Assembly: GCA_936432065.2 (NCBI GenBank)
Contig: OW386285.2
Location: 171,845,984-171,909,983 of the forward strand
Length of the DNA: 64,000 nucleotides
Reading direction: 5' to 3'
Origin: Rutpela maculata
Lineage: Eukaryota > Arthropoda > Insecta > Coleoptera > Cerambycidae
The translations under genes were made by a program, and so were the position numbers. This document shows, one piece after another, positions 9,940-20,952 of the stretch (position 1 is its first letter; each line of letters opens with the position of its first letter). The notes under the pieces were generated by a model. The model was not told the DNA's origin. It saw nothing but the letters and a program-made list of their open reading frames with translations, and searched no databases.

Positions 9940-11109
9940 TTATCTAATTATTTTAGCCTCCCTTAATTCTTCCTCGATAAATAAAATTTCATTGTTATGT
10001 CCGGTATGCCCTGCTATCTGAGATGCAACCAAAAGCTTAAGCCTATCAACGAGTTCATTGGGATCATCATAATAAACATAATCTATAGGTTTATTTGATA
10101 AATTTAACATTCCTTTTCCTCCTCTGGTGGTGTTTTTAAATGATTGAGTTCTTCCTCTAGTTTGGGGGGGAGGAGGTTTATTAAATGAAGCAGTTCTTAT
10201 CACCTTAGCAGTTTCAGATTTTTTTAAAAGACCTTTTTTAATTAAATACGGTTTGATTATCGTTAAATACTTGACAGATGTGGATCCTTGAATTTGTTCA
10301 TCAGCATTATAATTTTTACGGTAGGTATTTGTTCGTTTTAATATATCCATATAATGATCTAAATCAGTTAAATTGTAACTCTGCGGTTTCTTCTTAAATA
10401 ATAATTCATAGAGTCCAACTGTTCCCGGGTAAATTATATTGTGTACCTCTACATCCTTTCCTATTATCTTTAATTCAGAATCACCTATTCTAAATTTATC
10501 TGTTGATGTATCATGTATTATTCCATGTTTATGATCAAATTCATCCTCAATATCTCTAATAGACGCGTCTACATAATATCTTGGAAGCTCATCAAATGTA
10601 TCAAGATATTCAGAATAACCTGGCAATCTTGACCCATCCAGCAAAATTTGACGACTTCGTTCAACGGCATCGTTAATTTCATCACTACTATTTGCATTTC
10701 CACTATTATTTGCATTTCCACTATTTAAAGTGTCATCGTTTAAAAAGTTATCCTGTATGAACGAGATACCTGGAATCCCAGTACTTGAAAAATTATCCTC
10801 TAAAAATGTAACACCATGAGTTGGAAGATATGCATTATATGGATTTACCGACGTCCTTTTAGGAGTAGAAGAATGTCTTTTTGAATCTCTATTCGACAAT
10901 TCATCTTTCGGGTGAACGACATCAGGTTCCTTTTTTATCGATACTTCAGTTTTTAAATTTTCAATAAATTTTTTTAGAGGTTCTGTTATTGGTTTATAAC
11001 CCTTCTCCAACTGCAACTGGGATTGGGCGGACTTAGTTTTTAACGCTCGATACTTATTCCTTACCGCTTGTCTAGTTTTTACTAACTCTTTAGCTAATTT
11101 CTTATCCAT
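9940..11109 (-). CDS. Conserved Polinton protein, DUF8207-like C-terminus
   Basis: A 389-residue intact frame from an ATG. The first about 60 residues are basic and probably helical. The middle (about 80-170) is low complexity and rich in S, N and D, with a short repeat of NSGNAN. The last about 45 residues contain a block (DPNELVDRLKLLVASQ, AGHTGHNNEI) that recurs in many insect and cnidarian Polinton proteins and that I recall as the DUF8207 region. Role unknown; it is conserved among Polintons and lies between the ATPase and integrase in one leftward gene block. It could be a structural or DNA-packaging accessory protein. The family name is from memory and should be checked. Confidence 0.75.
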   Translation of the reverse strand: MDKKLAKELVKTRQAVRNKYRALKTKSAQSQLQLEKGYKPITEPLKKFIENLKTEVSIKKEPDVVHPKDELSNRDSKRHSSTPKRTSVNPYNAYLPTHGVTFLEDNFSSTGIPGISFIQDNFLNDDTLNSGNANNSGNANSSDEINDAVERSRQILLDGSRLPGYSEYLDTFDELPRYYVDASIRDIEDEFDHKHGIIHDTSTDKFRIGDSELKIIGKDVEVHNIIYPGTVGLYELLFKKKPQSYNLTDLDHYMDILKRTNTYRKNYNADEQIQGSTSVKYLTIIKPYLIKKGLLKKSETAKVIRTASFNKPPPPQTRGRTQSFKNTTRGGKGMLNLSNKPIDYVYYDDPNELVDRLKLLVASQIAGHTGHNNEILFIEEELREAKIIR

Positions 11110-11180
11110 GTTTTTACGATAATTTCATAAAGTAGACTAGTTTATTTCAACGATGTATTTGGTAATATATTATTTTTTAG

Positions 11181-11855
11181 TTAAGAATGATAAAACTGTC
11201 TATATCTCCCAGATTTTATATCACAATCTTTATCTATAACTAAAAATCCAAATTTATCATTCCAGCAGATTGAGCAAATTTCAAGAAATTCTTGAAAATT
11301 CATATCAGTGTTAACATGATCATGATATATATGTCTAAGATTTGTATTGTCTTGCCTGAATATAATTAGTAGGTTGGTGTTATCGCGAATCAATTGTTTA
11401 GGTACGGCTGAATATGTCTGAGAAAGATAAAAACAATCTGTATTTTTATGACGTCCAAAACAAAAATAGTTTCGCATAATGTCTTGATTACAGCAGACAA
11501 TGTCATCGAAAATAATAACTGAATTCGGTTTTATATTTTGCGGGGGGATTATTTCTTCACCATCTCCATACTCGTAATATCCAATTTCTTTCAGTGGTTT
11601 AAATAAAATTCTCAAAGATTCATATTTTGGCTGATATAATGATTTGGAGTATATGTATACATTTTCAAATCTCAAGCCATTAGGATGTTCTAATAAACTA
11701 ATTAACACGTTAGTTTTACCACACCCACTCCCACCAACCACTAAAGCACGTTTAGATCCACCACAAAAAAGATCTCCATGTTTCAGGAAGGTAGGTACAA
11801 TTGATTTATCAAAATTTTTAATGGGTAGGGAGAATTTCTGCTTTTCTATTTTCAT
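11181..11855 (-). CDS. A32-like DNA-packaging ATPase
   Basis: A FtsK/HerA-superfamily packaging ATPase that in related viruses pumps the genome into the procapsid. Walker A is GGSGCGKT and Walker B is VIIFDD, about 75 residues further on. A later stretch (LSQTYSAVPKQLIRDNT) matches the usual sensor region. The frame extends back to 11,897 but only with GTG; the first in-frame ATG is at 11,855, giving 224 residues, and an in-frame stop lies at 11,919-11,921. The family is normally about 230-250 residues, so the frame is essentially full length. It is transcribed leftward, divergent from the PLA2-like gene about 100 nt away, so this gap probably holds a bidirectional promoter. Confidence 0.9.
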   Translation of the reverse strand: MKIEKQKFSLPIKNFDKSIVPTFLKHGDLFCGGSKRALVVGGSGCGKTNVLISLLEHPNGLRFENVYIYSKSLYQPKYESLRILFKPLKEIGYYEYGDGEEIIPPQNIKPNSVIIFDDIVCCNQDIMRNYFCFGRHKNTDCFYLSQTYSAVPKQLIRDNTNLLIIFRQDNTNLRHIYHDHVNTDMNFQEFLEICSICWNDKFGFLVIDKDCDIKSGRYRQFYHS

Positions 11856-11959
11856 TTCAGCTCTTTGCTTTCTTCTCTGAGACTGTTTAGAAATCACAAA
11901 TAAATATCTATTTAAGCATTATCTTTGAAACATACTTTACAGTCATTAATTGATTGTGA

Positions 11960-12781
11960 ATGAATATAATGCTGCGGCACGGCAGCTCTCACCCTAATCG
12001 ACGTCAAATTGTTAAGAAGAAAGGATCAGGTTTTTTAAACAAACTTATAGATAAATTACCAGTAGAATTACATCTACCCGGTTATAACTTTTGTGGACCA
12101 GGAACGAAGCTCGCTAAACGTATTGCTAGGGGCGATACTGGAATAAATCCATTAGACGAAGCCTGTAAAGAACACGATATAGCATATTCAAAGTTTAGCG
12201 ATACTGAGAGAAGAAATATAGCCGACCGAGTGCTGGCAAGTAAGGCATCAGATAGGTTTAAATCTTCTAACGCGAGTATTGGAGAAAAAATGGCAGCACT
12301 GGGCGTTAGTGGAGTTATGAGTGCAAAAAGTAAGTTAGGTATGGGTTTACGTCGTCGCCGCAATCGAAAAGGTAAAGGTATGAATTTCAATGAGGCTGTA
12401 AGAAGAGCTCGTATAGGTGTTACAGGGGCCAATTCTACAAACCTACATAATATATCAAAAATTGCACTTTCCTCTATAAAAAAAGCTAAGAAGAAGGTGG
12501 TTGAACCAAAGAAGAGAATTTTACCTCTACCTAAAAGTGGAGGATTTTTACCTCTAATACCCCTCTTTGCTGCTCTAGGGGCATTGGGCAGTATTGGGGG
12601 TGGTGCCGCCGGTATAGCTAAGGCTGTTAATGATGCTAAGGCTGCGAAGCAGAAATTGGAGGAAGAAAAGAGGCATAATCTAGCTATGGAGGCAAAAGCA
12701 ATAGGAAATGGATTATACTTGAAACCATACAAACGAGGTTTTGGTCTATTTCTCGCTCCATATAAAAAAAACTTCCAATAA
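11960..12781 (+). CDS. Virion protein with parvovirus-type PLA2-like domain
   Basis: A 273-residue intact frame from an ATG. Residues about 36-80 carry a phospholipase A2-like signature: a calcium-loop-like YNFCGPGT and a catalytic-type HD pair at 72-73 within an ACKEHDIAY context. It resembles the domain that parvovirus VP1 uses to breach endosomal membranes, and similar proteins occur in Polintons and adintoviruses. A very basic stretch follows at about 120-190, then a glycine/alanine-rich hydrophobic segment at about 195-222, a short charged helix, and a tail with two related motifs (LYLKPYK, LFLAPYK). The layout suggests a minor capsid or core protein acting at entry. The basic region may bind DNA. 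It starts the rightward block that also holds the protease. Confidence 0.85.
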   Translation: MNIMLRHGSSHPNRRQIVKKKGSGFLNKLIDKLPVELHLPGYNFCGPGTKLAKRIARGDTGINPLDEACKEHDIAYSKFSDTERRNIADRVLASKASDRFKSSNASIGEKMAALGVSGVMSAKSKLGMGLRRRRNRKGKGMNFNEAVRRARIGVTGANSTNLHNISKIALSSIKKAKKKVVEPKKRILPLPKSGGFLPLIPLFAALGALGSIGGGAAGIAKAVNDAKAAKQKLEEEKRHNLAMEAKAIGNGLYLKPYKRGFGLFLAPYKKNFQ

Positions 12782-12813
12782 AGCTACCACGCCGAGCTTT
12801 ATCAAATTTAGAT

Positions 12814-13152
12814 TTGATAAAATATGCGAAAATTTTAAAATTAAAAAATTTTAGAGGTGTTTTTATGCGAAATAATTTACCAAAAAGAATACATAAATAT
12901 GAATGTGGTATTGTGAATCTTGATGATAAGGATCATGATGGTTCTCACTGGACTGCGTACGACAAATCTTTAAATGATATCATATATTTTGATAGTTATG
13001 GAAACTTGAGGCCACCTCTAGAATTAATTTCATACTTTTTTAGTGATGGTAGCAATAATAGTGTTAGATATAATTATGAACAATTGCAAAAATTTAATTC
13101 CACAAACTGTGGACATCTCTGTTTAAAATTCCTATATAACAATCATAAATAA
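12814..13152 (+). CDS. Adenain-like cysteine protease
   Basis: A maturation protease of the adenovirus C5/Ulp1-like fold that processes virion precursors. Visible catalytic residues, numbered from 12,814, are His45 (GSHW), Asp60 (YFDSYG), the oxyanion Gln92 (LQKF) and Cys99 (NCGHLC), in the expected order and spacing. The frame is open back to 12,782, directly abutting the PLA2-like stop, but contains no ATG before codon 18. The nearest start-like codon is the TTG at 12,814, and a start near 12,784 would fit the family better. Either the ATG was lost, or translation is coupled or non-canonical. At about 112-123 residues it is close to the usual Polinton protease length. Confidence 0.85.
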   Translation: MIKYAKILKLKNFRGVFMRNNLPKRIHKYECGIVNLDDKDHDGSHWTAYDKSLNDIIYFDSYGNLRPPLELISYFFSDGSNNSVRYNYEQLQKFNSTNCGHLCLKFLYNNHK

Positions 13153-13170
13153 AATATTTTACTTATTCAA

Positions 13171-13615
13171 ATGTGTTTGCTTGATGAAGAAGACATGTCG
13201 TTTACTCTAGCCATAACCGGAAATGAATCAATTTTAAGTGCAAATTTCAATCCATCTATATATCTACATGTATCATTATCAGCATATAGAAGAAGCATTT
13301 ATATGTTCAACGGCGGCAGAAAACCAAGTGAAAAACGATACCTGGCCTGATATGTGGAGAAGGTTAACTCCCGGTGTACTACCCTACTCATATGTGAATG
13401 TTTTGGTATATGATTTTAATAATGAAATTTATAGTAGCAATGTTTATTATAAAGTAAAATTTATGACAAAAGTTGGGAGGAAAATGTATGATTCAGATTG
13501 GAAATTAATGAGTTTAGATAATAATGATAATTATACAAATACATTTTCTTCTGGGACTAAAAAATGTATTTCAATTGTAGTTTTACCACTCATTGTATTA
13601 TTATGGACAATATAA
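13171..13615 (+). pseudogene. Scrambled virion-gene remnant where capsid genes are expected
   Basis: Two unrelated-looking frames overlap. An ATG at 13,171 opens 57 codons starting with text typical of a Polinton structural protein N-terminus (SFTLAITGNES), then stops at 13,342-13,344. A second frame without an ATG runs from about 13,238 to 13,615 with a hydrophobic end (IVVLPLIVLLW). Only about 0.7 kb separates the protease from the polymerase, whereas an intact Polinton would carry about 3 kb of double-jelly-roll major and minor capsid genes somewhere in the element. I infer a deletion that joined the start of one virion gene to the remains of another. Confidence 0.5.
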
Positions 13616-13868
13616 TATAATGCAAAAATAAATAAATAAAAAACGAATTGTTATTATATATTTTTATTTATATGGATGTAACTTCATAAATAAGTATATT
13701 AGTACTAGTAGTACTTTACATAAAAACTTTTATATATAAATGTTATAACAAATCCCAGGTAGTGTTAAAATACTTATTATACTTTTCATATACAATATTT
13801 GCAGTTTTATTGAACCTAAGTATATACAATAATAAATGCTTATACAAATTTTCTAATAAATTCCAAGG

Positions 13869-16800
13869 TTATTCTTGTATAATTTTATAATGCCCCCATG
13901 GTAGAGTATCGGTGCTATTATTCAAAAGGTAACGTTTATCATCAAAAGGACTCAATACAACTTTTGTTTGTTCAATGCTGTATACCTCATGAGTATAAGA
14001 TCTTAAAGACCGCTGTGTTTCACATTTCTCGGTTCGATATTTTAAACAATTCAAATAATCTTCAAAAGAAATATTTTGTTTAACTACATTATATTTAACA
14101 CCCTTCGATTTCTTAGTGTATTTTTTTCCTTCATACCATTCATTGGTAATAAAGTTAGTATTTTTATCACAATTCCCTTCATCAATTAGGTAAGTGTACA
14201 TTTTTGATCTTAGACCAATGAAGTGAGTCATAATTTTCGAATTATTTTCATCTTTCATACGACCCGGTACCTTCTTATTCATCAATGGAATATTATGTTT
14301 GTTATCTGGAGGATAATCGCTAGTATCAAATTGTGTTATATCCTGTTTAATTACCTCTCTATATACATCATCACATGCAATTTCGTAAATGAGCGAATCA
14401 GTATCAGTATATAAAAGTTTACAGTTATCAATTGGAAATTTATTTAACATATATTTATAGTGAAAATCATATACGCATGTTTTTGATATATCAAGAACGG
14501 CTACACCAATGTAAAGAGGCTTATTAAAAACTATTTCAGATTTAGTTAATTCAATAGCCATCAGGTTATCCTCAAAAATTGTTCTATTATGAAAATTAGG
14601 ACTAGATATTAAATTTCGCGCACCATAACGACCTTCCCATTTGCTTATTAATTTAACTATTCTATGTTTCCTTATATTTTCCATGGTCTTGCCAAACACG
14701 GCATTATTTGCTAATTTATAATAATCTTTTTTGAACGGTGTTTTTGCTTCAGCACGCAATTTGGTATTTAAATCAATGTATGGTTTGAGCCAAGGACATT
14801 GCTTGAATTTTAATATGCGGTGAATTTTTACGAGAATAACTCCATTTGCTAGAGCTTGCTTTAAATTTCTATAATGGAGTACGTACTTTGTTTTGTTATA
14901 AAGTGTGGTCATCAGTTTCGGTAATTTTGATCCAGGTGGTACTAAATGTTCTGGACACAGAGGCAAATCCTTGAGTTTATCATGTAGGTGCTCAGGGTAA
15001 TGCAGATCTACTTCCAACATATAACCCTCGTCAGCTTCATCAGATATATTATAAACATTAAAATTTTCAAAATTTTCGAGAAACTCAAATGCTCCATATG
15101 GTAATGAGGACATCATTGCCCACCCATATAAATTGTTAACGTCAAGATACATTATGTACTTAGATAGTTTATCTTTATCATAACTAGGCATGAATTTATT
15201 ATTAGCTTCAGAAAAACGATTACAGCATTGACTCACACCACCACGAATACCTCGCTCTAAAAACAGCAATACGTCTACATCCTGAATTGTCTCTAATTGA
15301 CATTTTGTAAATTTCAACATGCAGTCCCAAGTGTATCCAGGCATGGTATAATACCACCCTGGATCCAAACCGTATGTATCAAGTCCTATATCACGAAAAT
15401 TTTCAAATATATCTGATAAGAGCATAATATCTGTTTTCAAATATAAGTCTGAGTAGTGACCCAAATTTTTAATATTAAATTTACACCATACCTTTTGGGC
15501 ATGAGCATAATCTTCTTCGGTAATATTAGAATCAGTTAATTTATTATAAAATTTTTCAGGCTTTGGTAATTCTGTTTCCTCAAGCTTATCCATCGATTCA
15601 ATGTAATCATATGGAAATATTCCTTTACGTGTAAGCAATTTGAATGCATCATTATCTAAGGTAGAAAATTCGCGTTTTAAGTTTTTTAAAAGACTTTCAT
15701 CTAAAGTTCTTGCTAAGACATCAAGTGATGCACTCATAAATCGAAAAGAATCGATAAACCTAAATTTTATTTTAGTATTGGGGTCATATTTCGTGAATGA
15801 TATATACTTTTCTTTATTAATCGGAAGTAAAGTTACTTTTCCATTCTTTGCTAAATCTCTAATTATAAAATGACTGTCGTAATTAGATAAATTGTGAAAG
15901 ACTACCGGAATGACGTATGATTTACGATAATTTAAATTACATTGATTATGTACAAAACCCCTGAAAACTCCAGTAAAGTGATTATGATCCCGTGCTATTC
16001 TATCACCTGGTTGAATTTTTCTTTCACATATATGACACTTGTCGTCACCCTCAATCTCAAAATCAAAAATCATATTTTCAATATATTTTATTTTGGATTG
16101 AATAAATTTAGCAATATTTTGTAGCTGTAAATTAAACCATTCAATACAATCCAATCCCCGGTAACTTTCAAAACGAGATAAATTATCATCATATGAACAT
16201 TTAAGGTAAAACCCTGCACTAAAGGCTTTATGCTTTTGATATCGGTTCGTCTTTAAAAATATATTCTCACTTGATTTTTCAATTGGAAGTAACAATGCTT
16301 CAAAATCACAATATAAAATAAATGGTACTTTTTCTTTGTGAGTGTAATTTTTGAATTCTATAAATTTATATGATGGGAAAGATATTTTACAATGATTAAA
16401 TTTTTGACAATCTGTGGCATGTAAATTGAGCTTTTCTTGATTTGTAAAGTAGTTCAAGCAACCGTCACAAATGAACAATTTTCCATTACCTTTTCTTAAT
16501 TGGGTAGATACCAGCCTAGACAAATCTTTAATCCAACAATAGTGATATTCAATACTGATTTGCTCATCATTTTCATTAACCGCTTCATAATCGTTTAATT
16601 TAGGAAAATATTTATTCTGAATCAGAAGTAAATTAACATGTTGTTCTAATTTAGCTTTAGCTACTCGAGCTGGAACTGTAGTGAAAAATGTTCTATCGTT
16701 TACTTTATTCAATTCTAAAACATATACATTTATTGAAATATTGTTTAATTTTTCAAATTTGGATATTTGTTTTATTGTCATAGGAAACTCTATACCAGCT

Positions 16801-17698
16801 AAATTTAAAACTGTTGAATAATGTGGATATGAACTAGTTCTATCAGAAAGATTTTTAAAATGAGCGGGATAGAGTGCAGATACTACTGCCCAGGCGAAGC
16901 ATGCTTGATCGGTGTTTTTAATATTTATGCATGCTTGTTTCAGAGAAATTTGTTTTGGCAGTTTGATATAAGAAGATGCAGAATTTCCCAAATTTGTTTG
17001 TTAATATTAATTTCTAAAGAAATAATTTTCTTTAAAGCAAAACCACTGTCACGTTCTTGAAACTCTTCTAATTTAGTTAATATTTTATCAGTCACGTGCT
17101 CTTTGAACCAGTCTCTTATAATTGTGCTAGCGTCAATACTCGCATTTTTTGTATTAAAATATTTAAATTCTATCATATTCTTCTCAGCATTATATTTAAC
17201 AAATTCTCCACAAAAACAAACATTTACTTTAATTAACGGCATGGTTATTAAGATTCTAGTAATTCGAGTTTTGAAGAGATAAAATGCATCCTCAAGAAAT
17301 TGAATGATATCTTTATGTTTCAAATTTATAATAATACCAGAACGTATACGATTCGAGAAAGCTGAAACTACGTCCTCCCATTTTACTCTATTACTACGTT
17401 TTTCCTTTTTACCTCGATATTCTAAACCATAACCTACACGTTCTTGTTTTTCAATTAAATCCTTCATCAGAATACGAAATCTTTTGAGATGCCCAATATT
17501 AGTTTGTAATTTTCTAAGAGTAGCATTGCAAATGTTACCATCACGTACAGCTGTATTACATAGTCTAATATGACGATTAACATGTTTAGTCCATATCACA
17601 ATTTCCTTATTACAAATATCTGATGATAGCACACTGTAAGCTGATTTAAAATTTTTAATAATTTCATCACTCACCGCAGCTATTGCCTCAAATGACAT
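13869..17698 (-). CDS. Protein-primed family B DNA polymerase, frameshifted
   Basis: Polinton POLB, which replicates the element from protein-primed ends. Two overlapping frames make it up. The upstream one runs from an ATG at 17,698 to a stop at 16,940. The main one, about 1,040 codons, covers 16,991-13,869 and has no ATG at its start. The join is near 16,990, where conserved text passes from one frame to the other, so a one-base indel is the simplest reading. In the main frame I see Exo I (CDFEAL, about 228-233), a Cys/His metal-binding insertion (about 319-351), Exo II (NLSNYDSHF, about 367-375), Exo III (YLKTD, 517-521), motif A (YLDVNNLYG, D617), motif B (KLANNAVFGKT, about 759-769) and motif C (YTDTDSL, D863 and D865). 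All catalytic residues are present. Confidence 0.9.
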
Positions 17699-17742
17699 TT
17701 TCAATATCTTAGGATTTGTTAAATATTAAAGTAAAATAGTTT

Positions 17743-18048
17743 TTATACTGTTTCCACTATTTCAAACTGGTGGGCAGGTTGAGGTTTACCAACTTCTTTC
17801 ATCCCTTTGTATACTAGCGAATATTTCAGAGCCGTGAACTTTTTCAAGTTGGACTTCAAACAGTCGGTTGCCCGTTTTGGTAAAAACACAGCTTTGGCTT
17901 CCAATTCTACTAATATGCTCTCTCCAAATTTTCCTTTTGTCAGCTTTAAGGTAAGTATGGGGTGAGGAACATCCAGAGGCAGCTCTGATAACTTTACCAA
18001 AGGTTTATTTTCTATAAGACCAAATTGATTAAGCTGTTTTAAGTCCAT
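17743..18048 (-). CDS. Small Polinton protein upstream of the polymerase
   Basis: A 101-residue intact frame from an ATG, 45 nt upstream of the polymerase stop-free region and in the same orientation, so probably co-transcribed with it. It has alternating hydrophobic strands, several lysines and a PKRATDCLKSNLKKF stretch. There is no cysteine cluster or membrane segment. Small proteins at this position recur in Polintons; a single-strand-binding or priming accessory would fit the location, but I see no motif that proves it. Confidence 0.6.
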   Translation of the reverse strand: MDLKQLNQFGLIENKPLVKLSELPLDVPHPILTLKLTKGKFGESILVELEAKAVFLPKRATDCLKSNLKKFTALKYSLVYKGMKEVGKPQPAHQFEIVETV

Positions 18049-18426
18049 TTCTACAATTTGGAAAATATTTTCAAAACTTTACTCCGTTAAATAATAATCA
18101 TACAGATTACTTACTTTTTGTTTGAGACGAATGTTAAACTGAGATACTCTGCTAACTTGCTGGTCAAAAGTTATATACCAATTATATACACACAATTCAG
18201 CTTTTATACAGAAATAAACTGCAATTGTCCATTGTGAATGACGACTTTAATCAATTGTTTAAAATGAATTTAGTTATTGAGGACATCTTAACCGCAAAGA
18301 AAAACAAAATGATTTACAAATCAATTTTTAAACTTTTCCTTTTTGTTTCTAAAAGTCAAGTGAACCCATTTTACAATACTTATTAACTCACAATATCGGT
18401 AAAATTTCATATATAAAATAAGCAAT

Positions 18427-19145
<719 letters not shown>

Positions 19146-19186
19146 ATTCATATTTATTTTGCAACTGTATTATAATTATTTTAATA

Positions 19187-19576
19187 ATGTGTATCTTTTA
19201 TAAATATAATTTTATCGCAAAGGTACCTAGTTTAAAGACATTATGTTTTATGAGTATGTTTCTAACAGTAAAAAATCCTACCATGGAAATTCTTTTTAAT
19301 ATTCCATCTACATTACAATTATCTCCCTGTATAAAAAGATGTTACGATGAAGCAGAATTATGGTATAAAATCATCTTTGAGTCAACTGCAAAAGCTCTAT
19401 TTAATATAAGGAAACACAAGCCAATTTATTTAACAATGGAAAAGAAAAATATTGTACGTAGATTAATGTCAGAAAATATATCTTGGAATACCGTATGTAT
19501 ACGTCTACTTAACAAAACACAGATAATGACTTTTTGTGATAATTTCCCTTCATGTCATGGAAAATTCTCTTTTTAA
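19187..19576 (+). CDS. Unidentified Polinton open frame
   Basis: A 129-codon frame with an ATG start, rightward, 41 nt after the LxCxE gene stop. A likelier start is a later ATG near 19,250 or 19,282, after a short AT-rich lead. The last 90 residues have mixed charge with six cysteines spread along the chain and a run of helix-friendly residues (KKNIVRRLMSENIS). No domain is recognised. A ctaacag acceptor-like sequence at about 19,263-19,269 means it could be a further spliced exon. It occupies the accessory, right-terminal part of the element, where Polintons carry variable genes. Confidence 0.4.
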   Translation: MCIFYKYNFIAKVPSLKTLCFMSMFLTVKNPTMEILFNIPSTLQLSPCIKRCYDEAELWYKIIFESTAKALFNIRKHKPIYLTMEKKNIVRRLMSENISWNTVCIRLLNKTQIMTFCDNFPSCHGKFSF

Positions 19577-19606
19577 TATGTTAGTTATATTATAACTTTT
19601 TATTAT

Positions 19607-20055
19607 ATGGGGTACCTTATATGAGTTTCTACTTAATAACCCCTGTATACTTTCTATTTATAATAATCTTTACTCATGTTATGGGGGTACCTTATATGAG
19701 TTTCTACTTATAACCCATGTATACTTTCTATTTATAATAATCTTTACTCATGTTATGGGGGTACCTTATATGAGTTTCTACTTATAACCCCTGTATACTT
19801 TTTATTTATAATAATCTTTACTCATGTTATGGGGGTACCTTATATGAGTTTCTACTTAATAACCCCTGTATACTTTCTATTTATAATAATCTTTACTCAT
19901 GTTATGGGGGTACCTTATATGAGTTTCTACTTAATAATCCCTGTATACTTTCTATTTATAATAATCTTTACTCATGTTATGGAGGTACCTTATATGAGTT
20001 TCTACTTAATAACCCCTGTATACTTTATATTTATAATAATCTTTACTCATGTTAG
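19607..20055. repeat. Six tandem copies of a 75-bp unit
   Basis: The unit contains ggtaccttatatgagtttc and ends tactcatgttatgg. Its ggtacc landmarks fall at 19,611, 19,686, 19,760, 19,834, 19,909 and 19,984, that is periods of 74 or 75 bp. Copies are almost identical. Because 75 is divisible by three, the last copies keep a hydrophobic 25-residue repeat open (from 19,829), but earlier 74-bp copies break the frame, so I do not call a gene. The array lies inside the Polinton, about 0.6 kb from its right terminal repeat. Confidence 0.95.
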
Positions 20056-20099
20056 GTTACAGTTTCTTACTAATTTTTACTTACTCATTTTAAATTGGT

Positions 20100-20632
20100 A
20101 ACTCATATATTTTTCTAAACAAAGTCACAACACAATCACAAGTACACGCCATATTTTTATTTCACTAGATACTTGCTAATAATTATAAACCACTGACAAT
20201 GTGCCATATTATTTTTCTTGAATTATTCGACAAAGTTCATGTTTTGGTGCCTATTGAATACGTGAGTTACATTGCTTGCATAAATAATGAAACTAAGTGG
20301 TCCACTGACTTAATACCTATTGAATACGTGACTTAATTGCTTATATGATTAAATTACGTGACCCACTGACTTTCCTTAAAATGCTTTCTGTATATACCAT
20401 GATAATGAAAAATACGTATGAACAGCTCAGAAATTGTATTAAGCTTTATACTTGGATTTGTGATAGAATTTTGTAAATTAAATAAATAAAATACATATGT
20501 ATATACACAAAACTTTATAATTATTTTTTAGTTAGACCTTAATCGATTCCCTCAATATCCCTATTGCAGAAGCTAGATCTCTGTAAACAATAAATGATCT
20601 TTTACAGATCATTTCAGATCTTTTACTTCTTT
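20100..20632. other. Non-coding right subterminal region of the Polinton
   Basis: No gene. There are two imperfect direct copies of a 60-bp phrase built on cctattgaatacgtga and ending cactgactt (near 20,250-20,312 and 20,313-20,372), and a cluster of cagatctttta/acagatc words at 20,597-20,640 immediately inside the terminal repeat. These could be binding sites for replication or integration proteins. Confidence 0.5.
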
Positions 20633-20952
20633 TACAGATCTGTTAATAAAAACATTATTCATTCCGTAACCTAGAAAAACCCATTGTTCCCCTGCATTCG
20701 ATAAACGAACGCATTATCGTCATGACCTTTCCCAATATGGGTATCATTTACGTAAACAATACTTTCCCCTGAACATTGTCACTGCGACCTACTTTTCCCA
20801 ATAAGGCATTCATTGCTACCTTGATTTAAATAAACAATGACGTAGCTTGTCACTGTGATCTCAAAACTTTTCACCCCCCTACTAAGTGGCTTCGTACTCT
20901 ATTACTATGCTTCCCATGCAAAGTGGCGTCGTACTCTATTTGTGTATCTACT
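20633..20952 (-). repeat. Polinton right terminal inverted repeat
   Basis: The inverse of 7,451-7,770, also 320 bp, with no mismatch noticed. The second copy of the tagctt target duplication follows at 20,953-20,958, after which the interrupted dispersed repeat resumes. Confidence 0.95.

Noticed and set aside
12082..12732. A 216-codon minus-strand frame opposite the PLA2-like gene
   Set aside because: Shadow of the real plus-strand gene, with no domain; the plus strand has clear PLA2-like motifs.
19829..20101. A hydrophobic three-repeat frame suggesting a membrane protein
   Set aside because: It covers only the last copies of a 75-bp array whose earlier copies are 74 bp and break the frame; no start context or conservation is visible.
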